A program made the translations under genes and the position numbers. DNA of 64,000 bases, from NCBI GenBank assembly GCA_947570625.1, contig CANOUP010000002.1, positions 62,001-126,000 of the forward strand, given 5' to 3'. The stretch is from an uncultured Clostridia bacterium. GTDB taxonomy: Bacteria > Bacillota > Clostridia > Christensenellales > Borkfalkiaceae. A model generated the notes under the pieces. That model saw only the letters and a list, made by a program, of their open reading frames with translations. It made no database searches and was not told where the DNA came from. Of this stretch, positions 1 to 7,795 are shown piece by piece. Numbering within the stretch: the first letter of the stretch is position 1; every line of letters begins with the position of its first letter.

Positions 1-31
1 TAAATGTTAAAATCATTTAAAGGTGATTAAT

Positions 32-1216
32 ATGAAAATATTCGAAGAACTCAAAGAAAGAGGACTCATTGCGCAGGTAACCGACGAAAGCGAAATCCGC
101 GAACTTATCAATGAAGGAGGCGCGCGTTTCTATATCGGATTCGACCCCACTGCGGACAGTTTGCATGTAGGACATTTTATGGCGTTATGCCTTATGAAAA
201 GACTTCAAATGGCGGGCAATAAGCCCGTGGTGCTTCTCGGCGGTGGCACGGGACATATCGGCGACCCTACCGGCAGGACTGATATGCGTTCAATGATGAC
301 TGCCGAAGCGATAGAGCATAACTGTCAATGCTTCAAAAAGCAGATGGAAAGATTTATAGAATTCGGCGACGACAAGGCGTTAATAGTCAACAATGCGGAC
401 TGGCTTTTAAACCTTAACTATGTCGAGCTTCTGCGCGAAGTCGGTGCGTGTTTTACGGTCAATAATATGCTCCGCGCCGAATGCTACAAACAGCGTATGG
501 AAAAGGGGCTGTCTTTCCTCGAATTCAACTATATGATTATGCAGGCTTACGATTTCTGGCATCTCAGCGAAAAGTACGGCTGTAATATGCAGTTCGGCGG
601 AGACGACCAGTGGAGCAACATGCTTGCCGGTACCGAGCTGATAAGGAAGAAGAGCGGTAAAGACGCGTATGCCATGACAATAACTTTGTTGTTGAACAGC
701 GAAGGCAAGAAAATGGGCAAGACCGCCAAGGGTGCTGTATGGCTTGACGAAAACAGGACAAGCCCTTATGAGTTTTACCAGTACTGGCGCAACGTCGACG
801 ATAACGACGTAATGAAATGCATAAGGATGCTGACGTTTATCCCCGTCGAAGAGATACGCGAAATGGATAAATGGGAGGCGGACAGAATAAACGAGAAAAA
901 GGAAATTCTCGCTTACGAGCTTACTAGGCTTGTCCACGGCGAAGAAAAGGCGCAAAAGGCGCAAAGCCAGGCGCGCGCCGCTTTCGGAGGAGGAGGCGAA
1001 CTTCCCGAAAAAGCAATAAGCGTCGAAGCACACACGATAATTCCCGTGCTTGTCGCAACGGGAATATGCGCTTCCAACGGCGAGGCAAGGCGATTGATAC
1101 AGCAAGGCGGTGTTTCGATTAACGAAAGTAAGGTTACGGACATCAATGCACCCGTTGCGGACGGCGATACTCTTCATAAGGGTAAGAAAGTTCACTTAAA
1201 AGTAAGATTTGTTTAA
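32..1216 (+). CDS. tyrS: Tyrosyl-tRNA synthetase
   Basis: Charges tRNA-Tyr with tyrosine in the cytoplasm. Seen: a class I synthetase of 394 residues with the HIGH-type motif HVGH at residues 45-48, a KMSKS-type loop written KMGKT near residue 230, and a C-terminal S4 RNA-binding domain over roughly the last 65 residues. Length is normal for the bacterial family. The ATG at 32 is chosen because AAAGGTGA at 19-26 lies at ideal distance; an in-frame GTG at 23 falls inside that ribosome binding site. First gene of a dense cluster; the next gene begins at or just after the stop. The promoter must lie left of the window. No T-box is visible in the 31 bases available. Confidence 0.97.
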   Translation: MKIFEELKERGLIAQVTDESEIRELINEGGARFYIGFDPTADSLHVGHFMALCLMKRLQMAGNKPVVLLGGGTGHIGDPTGRTDMRSMMTAEAIEHNCQCFKKQMERFIEFGDDKALIVNNADWLLNLNYVELLREVGACFTVNNMLRAECYKQRMEKGLSFLEFNYMIMQAYDFWHLSEKYGCNMQFGGDDQWSNMLAGTELIRKKSGKDAYAMTITLLLNSEGKKMGKTAKGAVWLDENRTSPYEFYQYWRNVDDNDVMKCIRMLTFIPVEEIREMDKWEADRINEKKEILAYELTRLVHGEEKAQKAQSQARAAFGGGGELPEKAISVEAHTIIPVLVATGICASNGEARRLIQQGGVSINESKVTDINAPVADGDTLHKGKKVHLKVRFV

Positions 1217-1227
1217 TGGGAGAACGT

Positions 1228-1857
1228 ATGAACCCGTATCTTTCTGTCGGCGGGAACTGCGTAACGGAAAAGACGATAGAAAAGTCGCGGTTTATTACTT
1301 CGTCGCGCCATGTCGAAGGCGAGGAGCAGGCTAAGGCTTTCGTTGCCGAAATAGCGTCGAAATACTCGGACGCAACGCACAATTGTTTTGCTTATATTTG
1401 CGACGCGTTGGGTAATTTTATGCGCTTTTCCGACGACGGTGAACCGCAGGGTACTGCGGGTATGCCGATACTCGAAGTAATAAAAAACAAAAAATTAATG
1501 CAGACCGCGGTCGTAGTAACAAGATATTTCGGCGGTATAAAGCTCGGCGCTGGCGGGTTGCTCAGGGCGTATTCTGGATGTGCGTCTGAAAATCTCGACA
1601 GAGCGGTTAAAGTAAGTTTCGAAGTTTGTTCGGAAAGTCTGTACAGGGTAGAATATTCGGGAGCGGAAACCGCGCTTCGTTTCTTTTCGGATAATGGTGC
1701 CGATATTCTGGAAACAGTATACGCCGACGGGGCAATGTTCAGAGTGGCTGTCAGAAAGAGCGGGGAAGAAAACTTCAACAAGTCGCTCATAGACAGGCTT
1801 AACGGCAGGGTCAGTATAGAAAAATTGAAGGAATACTATTTCCCCTTCCGGTTATGA
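1228..1857 (+). CDS. yigZ: YigZ/IMPACT family protein
   Basis: UPF0029/IMPACT-type two-domain protein of about 209 residues. Seen: the conserved core DATHNCFAYICD, FSDDGEPQGTAG and TRYFGGIKLGAGGL typical of YigZ, followed by a C-terminal ferredoxin-like domain. Known: the molecular role of bacterial YigZ is not settled; the eukaryotic relative IMPACT affects translation control. The ATG at 1228 has GGGAGA 5 nt upstream and is preferred. An in-frame ATG at 1216 overlaps the tyrS stop codon (TAATG) and would add four residues. Translationally close to tyrS, so co-transcription is likely. Confidence 0.9.
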   Translation: MNPYLSVGGNCVTEKTIEKSRFITSSRHVEGEEQAKAFVAEIASKYSDATHNCFAYICDALGNFMRFSDDGEPQGTAGMPILEVIKNKKLMQTAVVVTRYFGGIKLGAGGLLRAYSGCASENLDRAVKVSFEVCSESLYRVEYSGAETALRFFSDNGADILETVYADGAMFRVAVRKSGEENFNKSLIDRLNGRVSIEKLKEYYFPFRL

Positions 1858-1928
1858 AAATTTGTTAAGCGTGAAGTCAACGTGAAGCCGTAAAAAACTT
1901 ATACGGTACCTTAAAAGGTTAAATTATA

Positions 1929-2546
1929 ATGGCAGAAATTACTTCAATAGAACCGCAGGTAAAGGATAAAAACCGCTGTAACATTTATGTCGACGGCGTT
2001 TTTTACTGCGGTATAAAGCTGGAAGTGGCGGTAAAATACCGCCTGAAAGCGGGTATGAATATAGAAAAATCCAAGCTTGACGAAATACAGCTGGAAACCG
2101 AAAAGAGTCAGGCGGTAGATAAAGCAATGACGCATCTGTCTGCTTCTATGAAGACGCGCGGACAGATGATTAATTTTCTTAAAAAGAAGGGGTATACCTC
2201 TGCCGTAACGGATTACGTCCTCGAAAGACTTGAATACTATAATCTGATTGACGACTATGCCTATTGCCGTGCCTACGTCCAAAGCGTAAAGGGGAAGGGA
2301 AAGCGTGCGCTCGAAGCCGACCTTATAAAAAGGGGCGCGGACCGCTCGGCAATACAGGGCGTGCTCGGCGAAGTTTGCGAAGACAGCGCGGAAGCCTGCG
2401 CAGTGCTCGAAAAGTATTTGCGCGGTAAAGAGCAGACAAAGCAGAATTTGTATAAGGGATTCAAATATCTTATTTCCAAGGGATACGGATACGATACGGC
2501 TAAAAACGCGTTGGAGGAGTACGGCTTTACCGATGAAGATAATTGA
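1929..2546 (+). CDS. recX: RecX, modulator of RecA
   Basis: Regulatory protein RecX, 205 residues, all-helical. Seen: the RecX pattern of repeated three-helix modules, with the signature of the first repeat (AMTHLSASMKTRGQM), an LID-type motif (LERLEYYNLIDDYAYC) and later repeats rich in KG and Y. Known: RecX binds RecA filaments and limits strand exchange. It lies 70 bp after yigZ and its 3' end overlaps birA by 14 bp, so the two are probably translationally coupled. No recA is present in the window. The start has AAAAGG about 10 nt upstream. Confidence 0.88.
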   Translation: MAEITSIEPQVKDKNRCNIYVDGVFYCGIKLEVAVKYRLKAGMNIEKSKLDEIQLETEKSQAVDKAMTHLSASMKTRGQMINFLKKKGYTSAVTDYVLERLEYYNLIDDYAYCRAYVQSVKGKGKRALEADLIKRGADRSAIQGVLGEVCEDSAEACAVLEKYLRGKEQTKQNLYKGFKYLISKGYGYDTAKNALEEYGFTDEDN

Positions 2547-3213
2547 ACTTGACAGCGTGGATTCGACAAACGAATACTGCAAACGCGTGCACGCGTATAA
2601 AAATTTAATCGTAACCGCGGAAAAGCAGACGGGCGGAAAAGGTACCAAGGGCAGAAGCTTTGTTTCCGATAAAGGCGGTCTTTATATTTCAGTAATGCGC
2701 ACTTACGAAAGTTTTCTTTCGGCAGACGCTTTTAAAATTATGATTGACGCGTGCGTCGCCGTATGCAGAACGGTTGAAAGTTTCGGGGCAAAACCCGTAA
2801 TTCGCTGGGCAAACGACGTGCTTGTCGGCGGTAAAAAGATTTGCGGTACGCTGATAGAAAATACTTTTTCGGGCAGTTTTATATCCCGTTCAATTGTGGG
2901 GATGGGCATAAACGTGCGCAACAGTCTGCCCGAACAGCTTAAGGATATTGCGACGACATTAAACGCGCAGACGGGCAGAGATTTAAGCGTAAATGAAGTG
3001 CGCGCCGTGCTTATCGAAAACCTTCAAAAAAATTATTCTTTGCAAGATTATAAGAGTTATATAAACTGGTTGGGAAAAGAAATTTTGTTAAAAACCGCCG
3101 ACGGTGAACGTACGGCGGTTGCCGTGGATATAGATTATGACGGCGGACTTTTGTGCGTGATGGGCGGAAGCGTGAGAAAGATAAGCTCTGCGGAGGTATC
3201 GTTAAGATTTTAA
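2533..3213 (+). CDS. birA: Biotin-[acetyl-CoA-carboxylase] ligase, catalytic-only
   Basis: Attaches biotin to the carrier protein of biotin-dependent carboxylases. Seen: 226 residues starting directly with the catalytic domain (STNEYCKR), the biotinyl-AMP loop TGGKGTKGRSF, and the core WANDVLVGGKKICG. The N-terminal winged-helix domain of dual-function BirA repressors is absent, so this is a monofunctional (group I) ligase and should not act as an operon repressor. The phosphate loop is GGKGTKGR rather than the classical GRGRxGR, a variation common in short ligases. It overlaps recX upstream, and its stop codon shares a base with the next start (TAATG). Confidence 0.93.
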   Translation: MKIIELDSVDSTNEYCKRVHAYKNLIVTAEKQTGGKGTKGRSFVSDKGGLYISVMRTYESFLSADAFKIMIDACVAVCRTVESFGAKPVIRWANDVLVGGKKICGTLIENTFSGSFISRSIVGMGINVRNSLPEQLKDIATTLNAQTGRDLSVNEVRAVLIENLQKNYSLQDYKSYINWLGKEILLKTADGERTAVAVDIDYDGGLLCVMGGSVRKISSAEVSLRF

Positions 3214-4034
3214 TGGAGATTGTAACTGCGGAGTACTGTAAAAAATTCTATCCCGTACGCGATAGAAATTCCCATAAAGGCACGTACGGCAGTGCGAATA
3301 TTATTGCGGGAAGCGATAAATATCCGGGCGCGCTTGTTTTGGCGTTGCAGACTGCTCTGAAATCAGGGTGCGGGTACGTAAAACTGACAACTTCGTCTGA
3401 TATTAAATATTCTCTCGCTTTAAAGTTTCCTCAGACGGTTTTCATTGACGAGCCCGATTTAAGTTCGGACTGCATAGCTATGGGAATGGGGTGCGGTGTA
3501 AGCGAAGGACTGTATTCGCAATTGAAATACCTTCTTGAAAATTACCGCAAAACCCTGATAATCGACGCGGACGGGTTAAACAGTATTGCGGTGTACGGCA
3601 AAGAAGTTCTTAATAACAAAAAATGTAAAGTCATAATGACTCCGCACGTAAAAGAGTTTTCGCGCCTTACGGGTATAAGCGTAGATGAAATCGCGGCGAA
3701 CCCTGAGAAGTTAGCCCGAAATTTTGCAAATGAATATAATATTATACTGCTATTGAAAGGAGCCGACAGTATAATAACCGACGGCGAACGCATATTAGTT
3801 AATACGGCGGGAACGACCGCGCTTGCAAAGGCGGGAAGCGGCGATATGCTGTCGGGATATATGTGCGGAACGGTCGCGCGCGGGGTTGACCCGTTCGGCG
3901 CGGTGTGCTGTGCGTGTTATACTTTGGGACTTTCGGCTGAAATCAGCTCTGAGCAGAAAACGGATTATTGCGCGGACGCGAATGATATAATAAATAATTT
4001 GCATAACGCGGTCAGGAGGTTGACAGCCCTGTAA
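3213..4034 (+). CDS. nnrD: ADP/ATP-dependent NAD(P)H-hydrate dehydratase (stand-alone)
   Basis: Repairs hydrated NAD(P)H. Seen: ribokinase-like fold markers SHKGTYGSANIIAGS near the N-terminus, the DADGLNS and TPHVKEFSRL motifs, and GSGDMLSGYMCG near the C-terminus. At about 273 residues it is only the dehydratase half; the NnrE epimerase domain that is often fused upstream is missing. The ATG at 3213 overlaps the birA stop; the best Shine-Dalgarno (GGAGG at 3192-3196) is 16 nt away, which is long, so translational coupling may drive initiation. A longer in-frame start at 3153 is unlikely because it precedes the conserved region by 20 extra residues inside birA. The last codons contain the -35 box of the next promoter. 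Confidence 0.9.
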   Translation: MEIVTAEYCKKFYPVRDRNSHKGTYGSANIIAGSDKYPGALVLALQTALKSGCGYVKLTTSSDIKYSLALKFPQTVFIDEPDLSSDCIAMGMGCGVSEGLYSQLKYLLENYRKTLIIDADGLNSIAVYGKEVLNNKKCKVIMTPHVKEFSRLTGISVDEIAANPEKLARNFANEYNIILLLKGADSIITDGERILVNTAGTTALAKAGSGDMLSGYMCGTVARGVDPFGAVCCACYTLGLSAEISSEQKTDYCADANDIINNLHNAVRRLTAL

Positions 4035-4048
4035 AAAACTGGTAATAT
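4020..4048 (+). promoter_or_regulatory. Strong sigma-70 type promoter inside the nnrD end
   Basis: TTGACA at 4020-4025, a 17-nt spacer and TAATAT at 4043-4048, with an extended -10 TGG at 4040-4042. Predicted start near 4055, exactly at the 5' edge of the leader RNA described next. The -35 box lies within the last codons of nnrD. Confidence 0.8.
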
Positions 4049-4054
4049 ATCTGC

Positions 4055-4170
4055 GTTGGAAGGGAGTAGTTATTTGTTACGGCAACATACCCCGATTTTA
4101 AAAATCGTGTCGTAGCACCTTTTTAAGGAACAAGACTTTTAACTTAAATTTTTTTTAAGTTAAAAGTCTT
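4055..4170 (+). promoter_or_regulatory. Candidate metal riboswitch leader, yybP-ykoY-like, with terminator
   Basis: Seen: GGAAGGGAGTAG at 4058-4069, a small stem closing at 4093-4107 (CGATTT/AAATCG), CAACATAC at 4083-4090, then GTAGCACCTTTTT at 4112-4124, whose CCTT can pair with the AAGG at the 5' end. A 17-bp terminator hairpin follows at 4132-4170. Known: the Mn2+-sensing yybP-ykoY class has a GGGGAGUAG strand opposite an AGCAAGACCUUU-type strand and controls cation exporters. Inferred: same class or a relative, because the gene behind it is a cation antiporter. Doubt: the arm between the two conserved strands is much shorter than in typical members, so a different or minimal class is possible. 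Confidence 0.5.
4132..4170 (+). terminator. Perfect 17-bp hairpin in leader of the antiporter gene
   Basis: Left arm 4132-4148 and right arm 4154-4170 pair perfectly across a 5-T loop; T-rich sequence follows. It lies between the promoter and the antiporter start, so it is most likely a conditional terminator (expression platform) rather than the end of nnrD. Confidence 0.75.
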
Positions 4171-4216
4171 ATTATTTTATTGCAATTAGCTAAATATAAA
4201 TTATAAGAGGTATTTT

Positions 4217-5278
4217 ATGGCGGGTTTGGCTGTACTGAATGTATTCTTACTGATTTTAGGTTTTGTTTTGCTTGTAAAGGGCGCAGATTTTTTTGTCGAC
4301 GGCGCTTCCGGTATAGCTAAAAAATTAAAAGTGTCTACATTTATTATAGGCGTAACAGTCGTTGCGCTGGGGACCAGCGCGCCCGAAGCCGCCGTAACAA
4401 TCGTCGACGCGGTAGGCGGTTCGGGCAGTCTTATCGTGGGAAATATTCTCGGCAGTAACGTTATGAATATTTTTCTCATTTTAGGCGTGTCTGCCGTAGT
4501 CTGCAATTTGCCCGTAGATAAAAGTACGCGGTTTATCGATTTACCGTTCCTTATTCTGGTAAGCGCGCTGTTTGTCGTTCTCGGCTATGTCGGAGGTACG
4601 TTCGAATGGTGGGAAGGATTGATACTGATACTTCTTTACGCCATGTTTATGGTCTATAACGTGCTTCTCGCTGTTAAGCAGTCAAAACTCAGCCTTGAAC
4701 AGGCAACCGCCGTTTCTGTCGCAGAGCCTGCGGGGGTCGGGTCGGCAAACGAGGGGTGGTATGCCAAGCTAAAAAACGGATATGAAAGTCTTAAAACCAA
4801 AGTCTGGTTCCTGATTTTAATAACCGTTATCGGGCTGGGAATGGTTGTCGGCGGTGCACAGTTGGTCGTTAGTTCTGCCGAATATATTGCGGTAGACCTG
4901 ATTAAATTGAACCCCGAAATCGTCGCGCTTACGGTCGTCGCTTTCGGTACATCTCTTCCCGAGCTGGTTACGTCTGTGTCGGCGGCGCGGAAAGGCGACG
5001 TAGGAATCGCAACAGGCAACATAATAGGAAGCAATATCGCAAACCTTTTGCTGATAGGCGGGCTCGGCGCGCTTTGTACGGGGTCTAACGGACTGCCTTT
5101 CACTACCGAAGGGCTGATAAGCGGGCTTGTCGCGCTGTTTGCTGGACTGCTCATATTCGTGTTTTCGTTCGGGAAAAAGAAAAGTCTTACAAGGTTTGCG
5201 GGCATAATAATGCTTGTCTGTTTAGCGCTTTATTACGGCTTTGTTTTTCTCAATTATTATTCTTTAAAACTTTATTGA
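4217..5278 (+). CDS. CaxA/YrbG-type cation (Ca2+/Na+) antiporter
   Basis: Membrane exchanger of the calcium/cation antiporter superfamily, 353 residues with about ten hydrophobic segments. Seen: two homologous halves, each with the ion-binding repeat: [10 protein letters not shown] with [10 protein letters not shown] in the first, and [14 protein letters not shown] with [10 protein letters not shown] in the second. Known: relatives exchange Ca2+ or other cations for Na+ (or H+). Start ATG 4217 is supported by AAGAGGT at 4204-4210. It is a single-gene unit with its own promoter and riboswitch-like leader, so expression is probably metal-responsive; if the leader is a Mn2+ sensor, manganese export is a plausible role (inference). 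Confidence 0.9.
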   Translation: MAGLAVLNVFLLILGFVLLVKGADFFVDGASGIAKKLKVSTFIIGVTVVALGTSAPEAAVTIVDAVGGSGSLIVGNILGSNVMNIFLILGVSAVVCNLPVDKSTRFIDLPFLILVSALFVVLGYVGGTFEWWEGLILILLYAMFMVYNVLLAVKQSKLSLEQATAVSVAEPAGVGSANEGWYAKLKNGYESLKTKVWFLILITVIGLGMVVGGAQLVVSSAEYIAVDLIKLNPEIVALTVVAFGTSLPELVTSVSAARKGDVGIATGNIIGSNIANLLLIGGLGALCTGSNGLPFTTEGLISGLVALFAGLLIFVFSFGKKKSLTRFAGIIMLVCLALYYGFVFLNYYSLKLY

Positions 5279-5363
5279 TCAGTATAAAACGTTTTGTATC
5301 AGTCAACAATATAATTGCAGTGATACATATTATAGAATATACACTGCCGAAGAAGAGGTTGAT

Positions 5364-5711
5364 ATGAATATAAAACGCGGAGAATTATATTACGCCGATC
5401 TGTCGCCGGTAGTAGGAAGCGAACAGGGCGGAGTGCGTCCTGTCCTTGTCGTTCAAAACGATGTCGGCAATAAATATTCGCCTACGGTAATTGCGGCGGC
5501 AGTGACAAGCAAAATTAACAAGGCGAAACTACCCACGCACATAGAGCTTCCCACGGGCTCGTACGGGCTTGCGAAAGATTCGGTTATACTTCTCGAACAG
5601 ATACGTACGCTTGACAAGCGCAGGCTGAAAGAGCGGATAGGCGAATTGAACGAAACGACTATGACCCGCGTGGATAAAGCGATTTTAATTAGTCTGGGTT
5701 TCTCTAAATAA
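5364..5711 (+). CDS. mazF: MazF/PemK-type mRNA endonuclease toxin, solitary
   Basis: 115 residues matching the NdoA/MazF family from end to end. Seen: the N-terminal [11 protein letters not shown] with [16 protein letters not shown], the [11 protein letters not shown] strand and a C-terminal LISLGF helix. Known: this family cleaves mRNA at short sequence motifs and is neutralised by a small ribbon-helix-helix or AbrB-like antitoxin usually encoded just upstream. Odd: the 85 bases upstream hold no antitoxin gene, only promoter-like AT-rich sequence, and no antitoxin follows. Either the antitoxin lies elsewhere or the protein has been adopted as a stand-alone regulator. Followed by a strong terminator. 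Confidence 0.92.
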   Translation: MNIKRGELYYADLSPVVGSEQGGVRPVLVVQNDVGNKYSPTVIAAAVTSKINKAKLPTHIELPTGSYGLAKDSVILLEQIRTLDKRRLKERIGELNETTMTRVDKAILISLGFSK

Positions 5712-5713
5712 CC

Positions 5714-5748
5714 GGCGTGCGGTTTCGGACCGCGCGCCTTTGTTTTTA
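5714..5748 (+). terminator. Terminator of mazF
   Basis: GC-rich 10-bp stem, 5714-5723 with 5729-5738, loop of 5, followed by a T-rich tract. The -35 box of the lspA promoter starts directly at the end of this tract. Confidence 0.85.
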
Positions 5749-5749
5749 T

Positions 5750-5778
5750 TTGACAAATCCCGAGGTATGATATATCAT
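5750..5778 (+). promoter_or_regulatory. lspA promoter (leaderless architecture)
   Basis: TTGACA 5750-5755, 17-nt spacer, TATCAT 5773-5778. Six bases separate the -10 box from the ATG at 5785, so the expected transcription start coincides with the start codon. Confidence 0.75.
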
Positions 5779-5784
5779 ATAAAT

Positions 5785-6402
5785 ATGCTTGAAAAGTTAA
5801 AGAAATTGAAAGTTCACATAGGCTGGAAAAGCCTTATTCTTATAGGCGTCTGCGTCGTGCTTGTCGTTATCGACTTGCTTACGAAAATATTCGAAGAACG
5901 CGACGGCTGGAACTTTACCGTTATACCTAATTTTATCGAAGTGGCAAGCGGAAGCAGAAACCCCGGCTGTGCGTTCAGTTTTCTTTCGGATGCGGAATGG
6001 GGGCAGACGTTTTTAATCGTCATTACCTTTATAATGCTTGCGGTGCTTACGGCGGTATTCGTAATTCTGCCCGAACGTTTTTTGAATTTGAAAATTTCGC
6101 TTTGTCTTATCTATGCGGGCGCCGTCGGCAATCTTATCGACAGAATTGCTTTCAGGGAAGTACGCGACTTTGTAGGCATAAATATGTTCGGCAATATGGT
6201 TTCGTGCAACTTTGCCGATTTTTGGATAGTGTTCGGTACGGTTTTGGCTGTAATAGATATTATGTTCTTAAACGAGTGGGCGCTTATTCCGCTTACTAAA
6301 AAAGCAAAAGAGGCGCAGGCGAAGCATAAAGAAGAGAATTTGTCGGAACAGTCCGAAATTTCGGATACCGCCGATAATAACGAAGATAACGGCAATGGAT
6401 AA
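5785..6402 (+). CDS. lspA: Lipoprotein signal peptidase (signal peptidase II)
   Basis: Removes signal peptides from prolipoproteins in the cytoplasmic membrane. Seen: four hydrophobic segments and the two catalytic-aspartate motifs, GNLIDRI and CNFADFW, within 205 residues. The C-terminal tail of about 35 residues is charged and longer than in most members. Start: the ATG at 5785 is chosen; an in-frame start at 5740 would sit upstream of the promoter elements. No ribosome binding site precedes 5785, and the promoter geometry predicts a leaderless transcript. The 3' end overlaps the next gene by 8 bp. A typical lspA-rluD pair. Confidence 0.93.
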   Translation: MLEKLKKLKVHIGWKSLILIGVCVVLVVIDLLTKIFEERDGWNFTVIPNFIEVASGSRNPGCAFSFLSDAEWGQTFLIVITFIMLAVLTAVFVILPERFLNLKISLCLIYAGAVGNLIDRIAFREVRDFVGINMFGNMVSCNFADFWIVFGTVLAVIDIMFLNEWALIPLTKKAKEAQAKHKEENLSEQSEISDTADNNEDNGNG

Positions 6403-7306
6403 AAGAATTTTTACGGCAGACGGCGCGGATGTGCGTGCCGACGTATTTGTATGCGAAAAACTCAGCGGCAAAACGCGTTCTGCGGTAAAAAAACTTTTCG
6501 AAGGCGGGCTCGTTTCTATAAACGGTAAAATCGCCAAACCGTCGCAGACTGTTAGCGTCGGCGACGAGATAGAGGTTGTTTTACCCGAGGCGGTTGAATA
6601 CTCCGCAAAGCCCGAAAACATTCCTATCGACATTATTTATCAGGATGAGGATATAGCCGTCGTCAATAAACCGCAGGGTATGACCGTTCATTTGGGCAAC
6701 GGGAATGTTGACGGAACGCTTGTAAACGCGCTGTTGTACAGGCTGGATTCGCTAAGCGGGATAAACGGAGTTATCCGCCCTGGTATCGTGCACAGGATAG
6801 ACAAAGATACTTCGGGACTTTTGGTTGTTGCCAAAAACGACCGCGCGCATTTAAGTCTTTCGGCCCAGTTGGCGGAAAAGACCTGCCGTCGCACATATCT
6901 CGCGCTTTTGGAAGGAAACTTAAAAACCGACGAAGGAACAGTGACGACGTATATCGGCAGAAGCCCCGAAAACAGAGTAAAGATGGCTGTTGTTCCTCCC
7001 GACAAGGGAAAATTAGCAATTACCGATTACAGCGTCGAAACCAGATATAAAGGTTTCACGCTTTGCCGTTTCGATTTAAAGACGGGCAGAACGCACCAGA
7101 TACGCGTGCATGCCAAATATTTAGGGCACCCTGTCGTCGGCGACGCAGTCTACGGCATTAAAAAGCAGAAATTCAAACTGAACGGACAGTTGCTCCACGC
7201 TTTCAGACTCACGTTCACGCATCCGTCCTCGGGCAAAGAAATGACGTTCGAGGCACCGTTGCCCGATTATTTTACAAGCGTTTTGAACAAACTGACCAAA
7301 GTGTAA
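6395..7306 (+). CDS. rluD: RluA/RluD-family pseudouridine synthase
   Basis: Converts uridine to pseudouridine in large-subunit rRNA. Seen: N-terminal S4 domain (about residues 13-75), then the catalytic domain with the HRIDKDTSGLLVVAK motif carrying the catalytic aspartate, and the GRTHQIRVH signature. Length 303 residues is normal. It overlaps lspA by 8 bp and is surely co-transcribed with it. Which uridines are modified cannot be read from sequence; RluD-like is the best call from the S4 plus RluA layout. Confidence 0.9.
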   Translation: MDKRIFTADGADVRADVFVCEKLSGKTRSAVKKLFEGGLVSINGKIAKPSQTVSVGDEIEVVLPEAVEYSAKPENIPIDIIYQDEDIAVVNKPQGMTVHLGNGNVDGTLVNALLYRLDSLSGINGVIRPGIVHRIDKDTSGLLVVAKNDRAHLSLSAQLAEKTCRRTYLALLEGNLKTDEGTVTTYIGRSPENRVKMAVVPPDKGKLAITDYSVETRYKGFTLCRFDLKTGRTHQIRVHAKYLGHPVVGDAVYGIKKQKFKLNGQLLHAFRLTFTHPSSGKEMTFEAPLPDYFTSVLNKLTKV

Positions 7307-7323
7307 AAACGGCTTTTAAACGT

Positions 7324-7352
7324 TTGCAAAAATATAAAATTAATGCTAAAAT
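7324..7352 (+). promoter_or_regulatory. Promoter of small membrane protein gene
   Basis: TTGCAA 7324-7329, 17-nt spacer, TAAAAT 7347-7352 with a TGC extension. It sits 17 bp after the rluD stop and gives a leader of about 27 nt containing the ribosome binding site. Confidence 0.6.
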
Positions 7353-7385
7353 AGCAATAATGATTTGAAGAAAAGGAGTAATTTT

Positions 7386-7718
7386 ATGTCAAGACAATAT
7401 TCGTCATATACGGTAACCGAAGTTTGCGCTTTCTGGGCGATAGTCATTTCCGGCTTTGCATATCTTTTGGGCGGGCTGATAAAATTTATTACTTCGCTTA
7501 TGAAAGATATTGCACCTAGAACTATCGCTTTAATGAACAACATTATAAGCATAATGGTTTTTTTGGGAAATCTGGCGCTCATTGTCGCGGTTGCAATTCC
7601 TGCTTGGCAGTTTGTTAAATACAGAAAAAAGGCATGGAAAGTTGTCTACTGGATTGCGCTTGTAGGCTTTGCGCTCGGCGCAGTTTTGGGCTTGCTCGGC
7701 GGTTTAGGCATTTTTTAA
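7386..7718 (+). CDS. Small membrane protein, unknown function
   Basis: About 110 residues with three or four hydrophobic segments: near residues 16-38, 50-75 and 88-108. Not recognised as a member of a named family. A basic stretch (KYRKKAWK) separates the last two segments. Start ATG 7386 follows AAGGAGT at 7373-7379 at good distance; an upstream in-frame start at 7365 lies before this site and is rejected. It has its own promoter and a clean terminator, so it is monocistronic. Confidence 0.75.
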   Translation: MSRQYSSYTVTEVCAFWAIVISGFAYLLGGLIKFITSLMKDIAPRTIALMNNIISIMVFLGNLALIVAVAIPAWQFVKYRKKAWKVVYWIALVGFALGAVLGLLGGLGIF

Positions 7719-7732
7719 TCTTATTTGAAAAT

Positions 7733-7759
7733 TCCCCGTTCTCTGCGGGGAGTTTTTTT
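7733..7759 (+). terminator. Terminator after small membrane protein
   Basis: TCCCCG/CGGGGA stem (7733-7738 with 7746-7751), 7-nt loop, then seven T at 7753-7759. Confidence 0.9.
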
Positions 7760-7760
7760 C

Positions 7761-7789
7761 TTTACAAATTTTGTTTAATACTTTATAAT
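7761..7789 (+). promoter_or_regulatory. Promoter of DUF512 gene (leaderless architecture)
   Basis: TTTACA 7761-7766, 17-nt spacer, TATAAT 7784-7789. Six bases to the ATG at 7796; no Shine-Dalgarno sequence fits between. Confidence 0.8.
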
Positions 7790-7795
7790 TGAACT

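Noticed and set aside
5283-5310. AAAACGTTTT palindrome with flanking ATCAGT copies, as an operator
   Set aside because: Short, AT-rich and imperfect outside the core; no second copy in the window.
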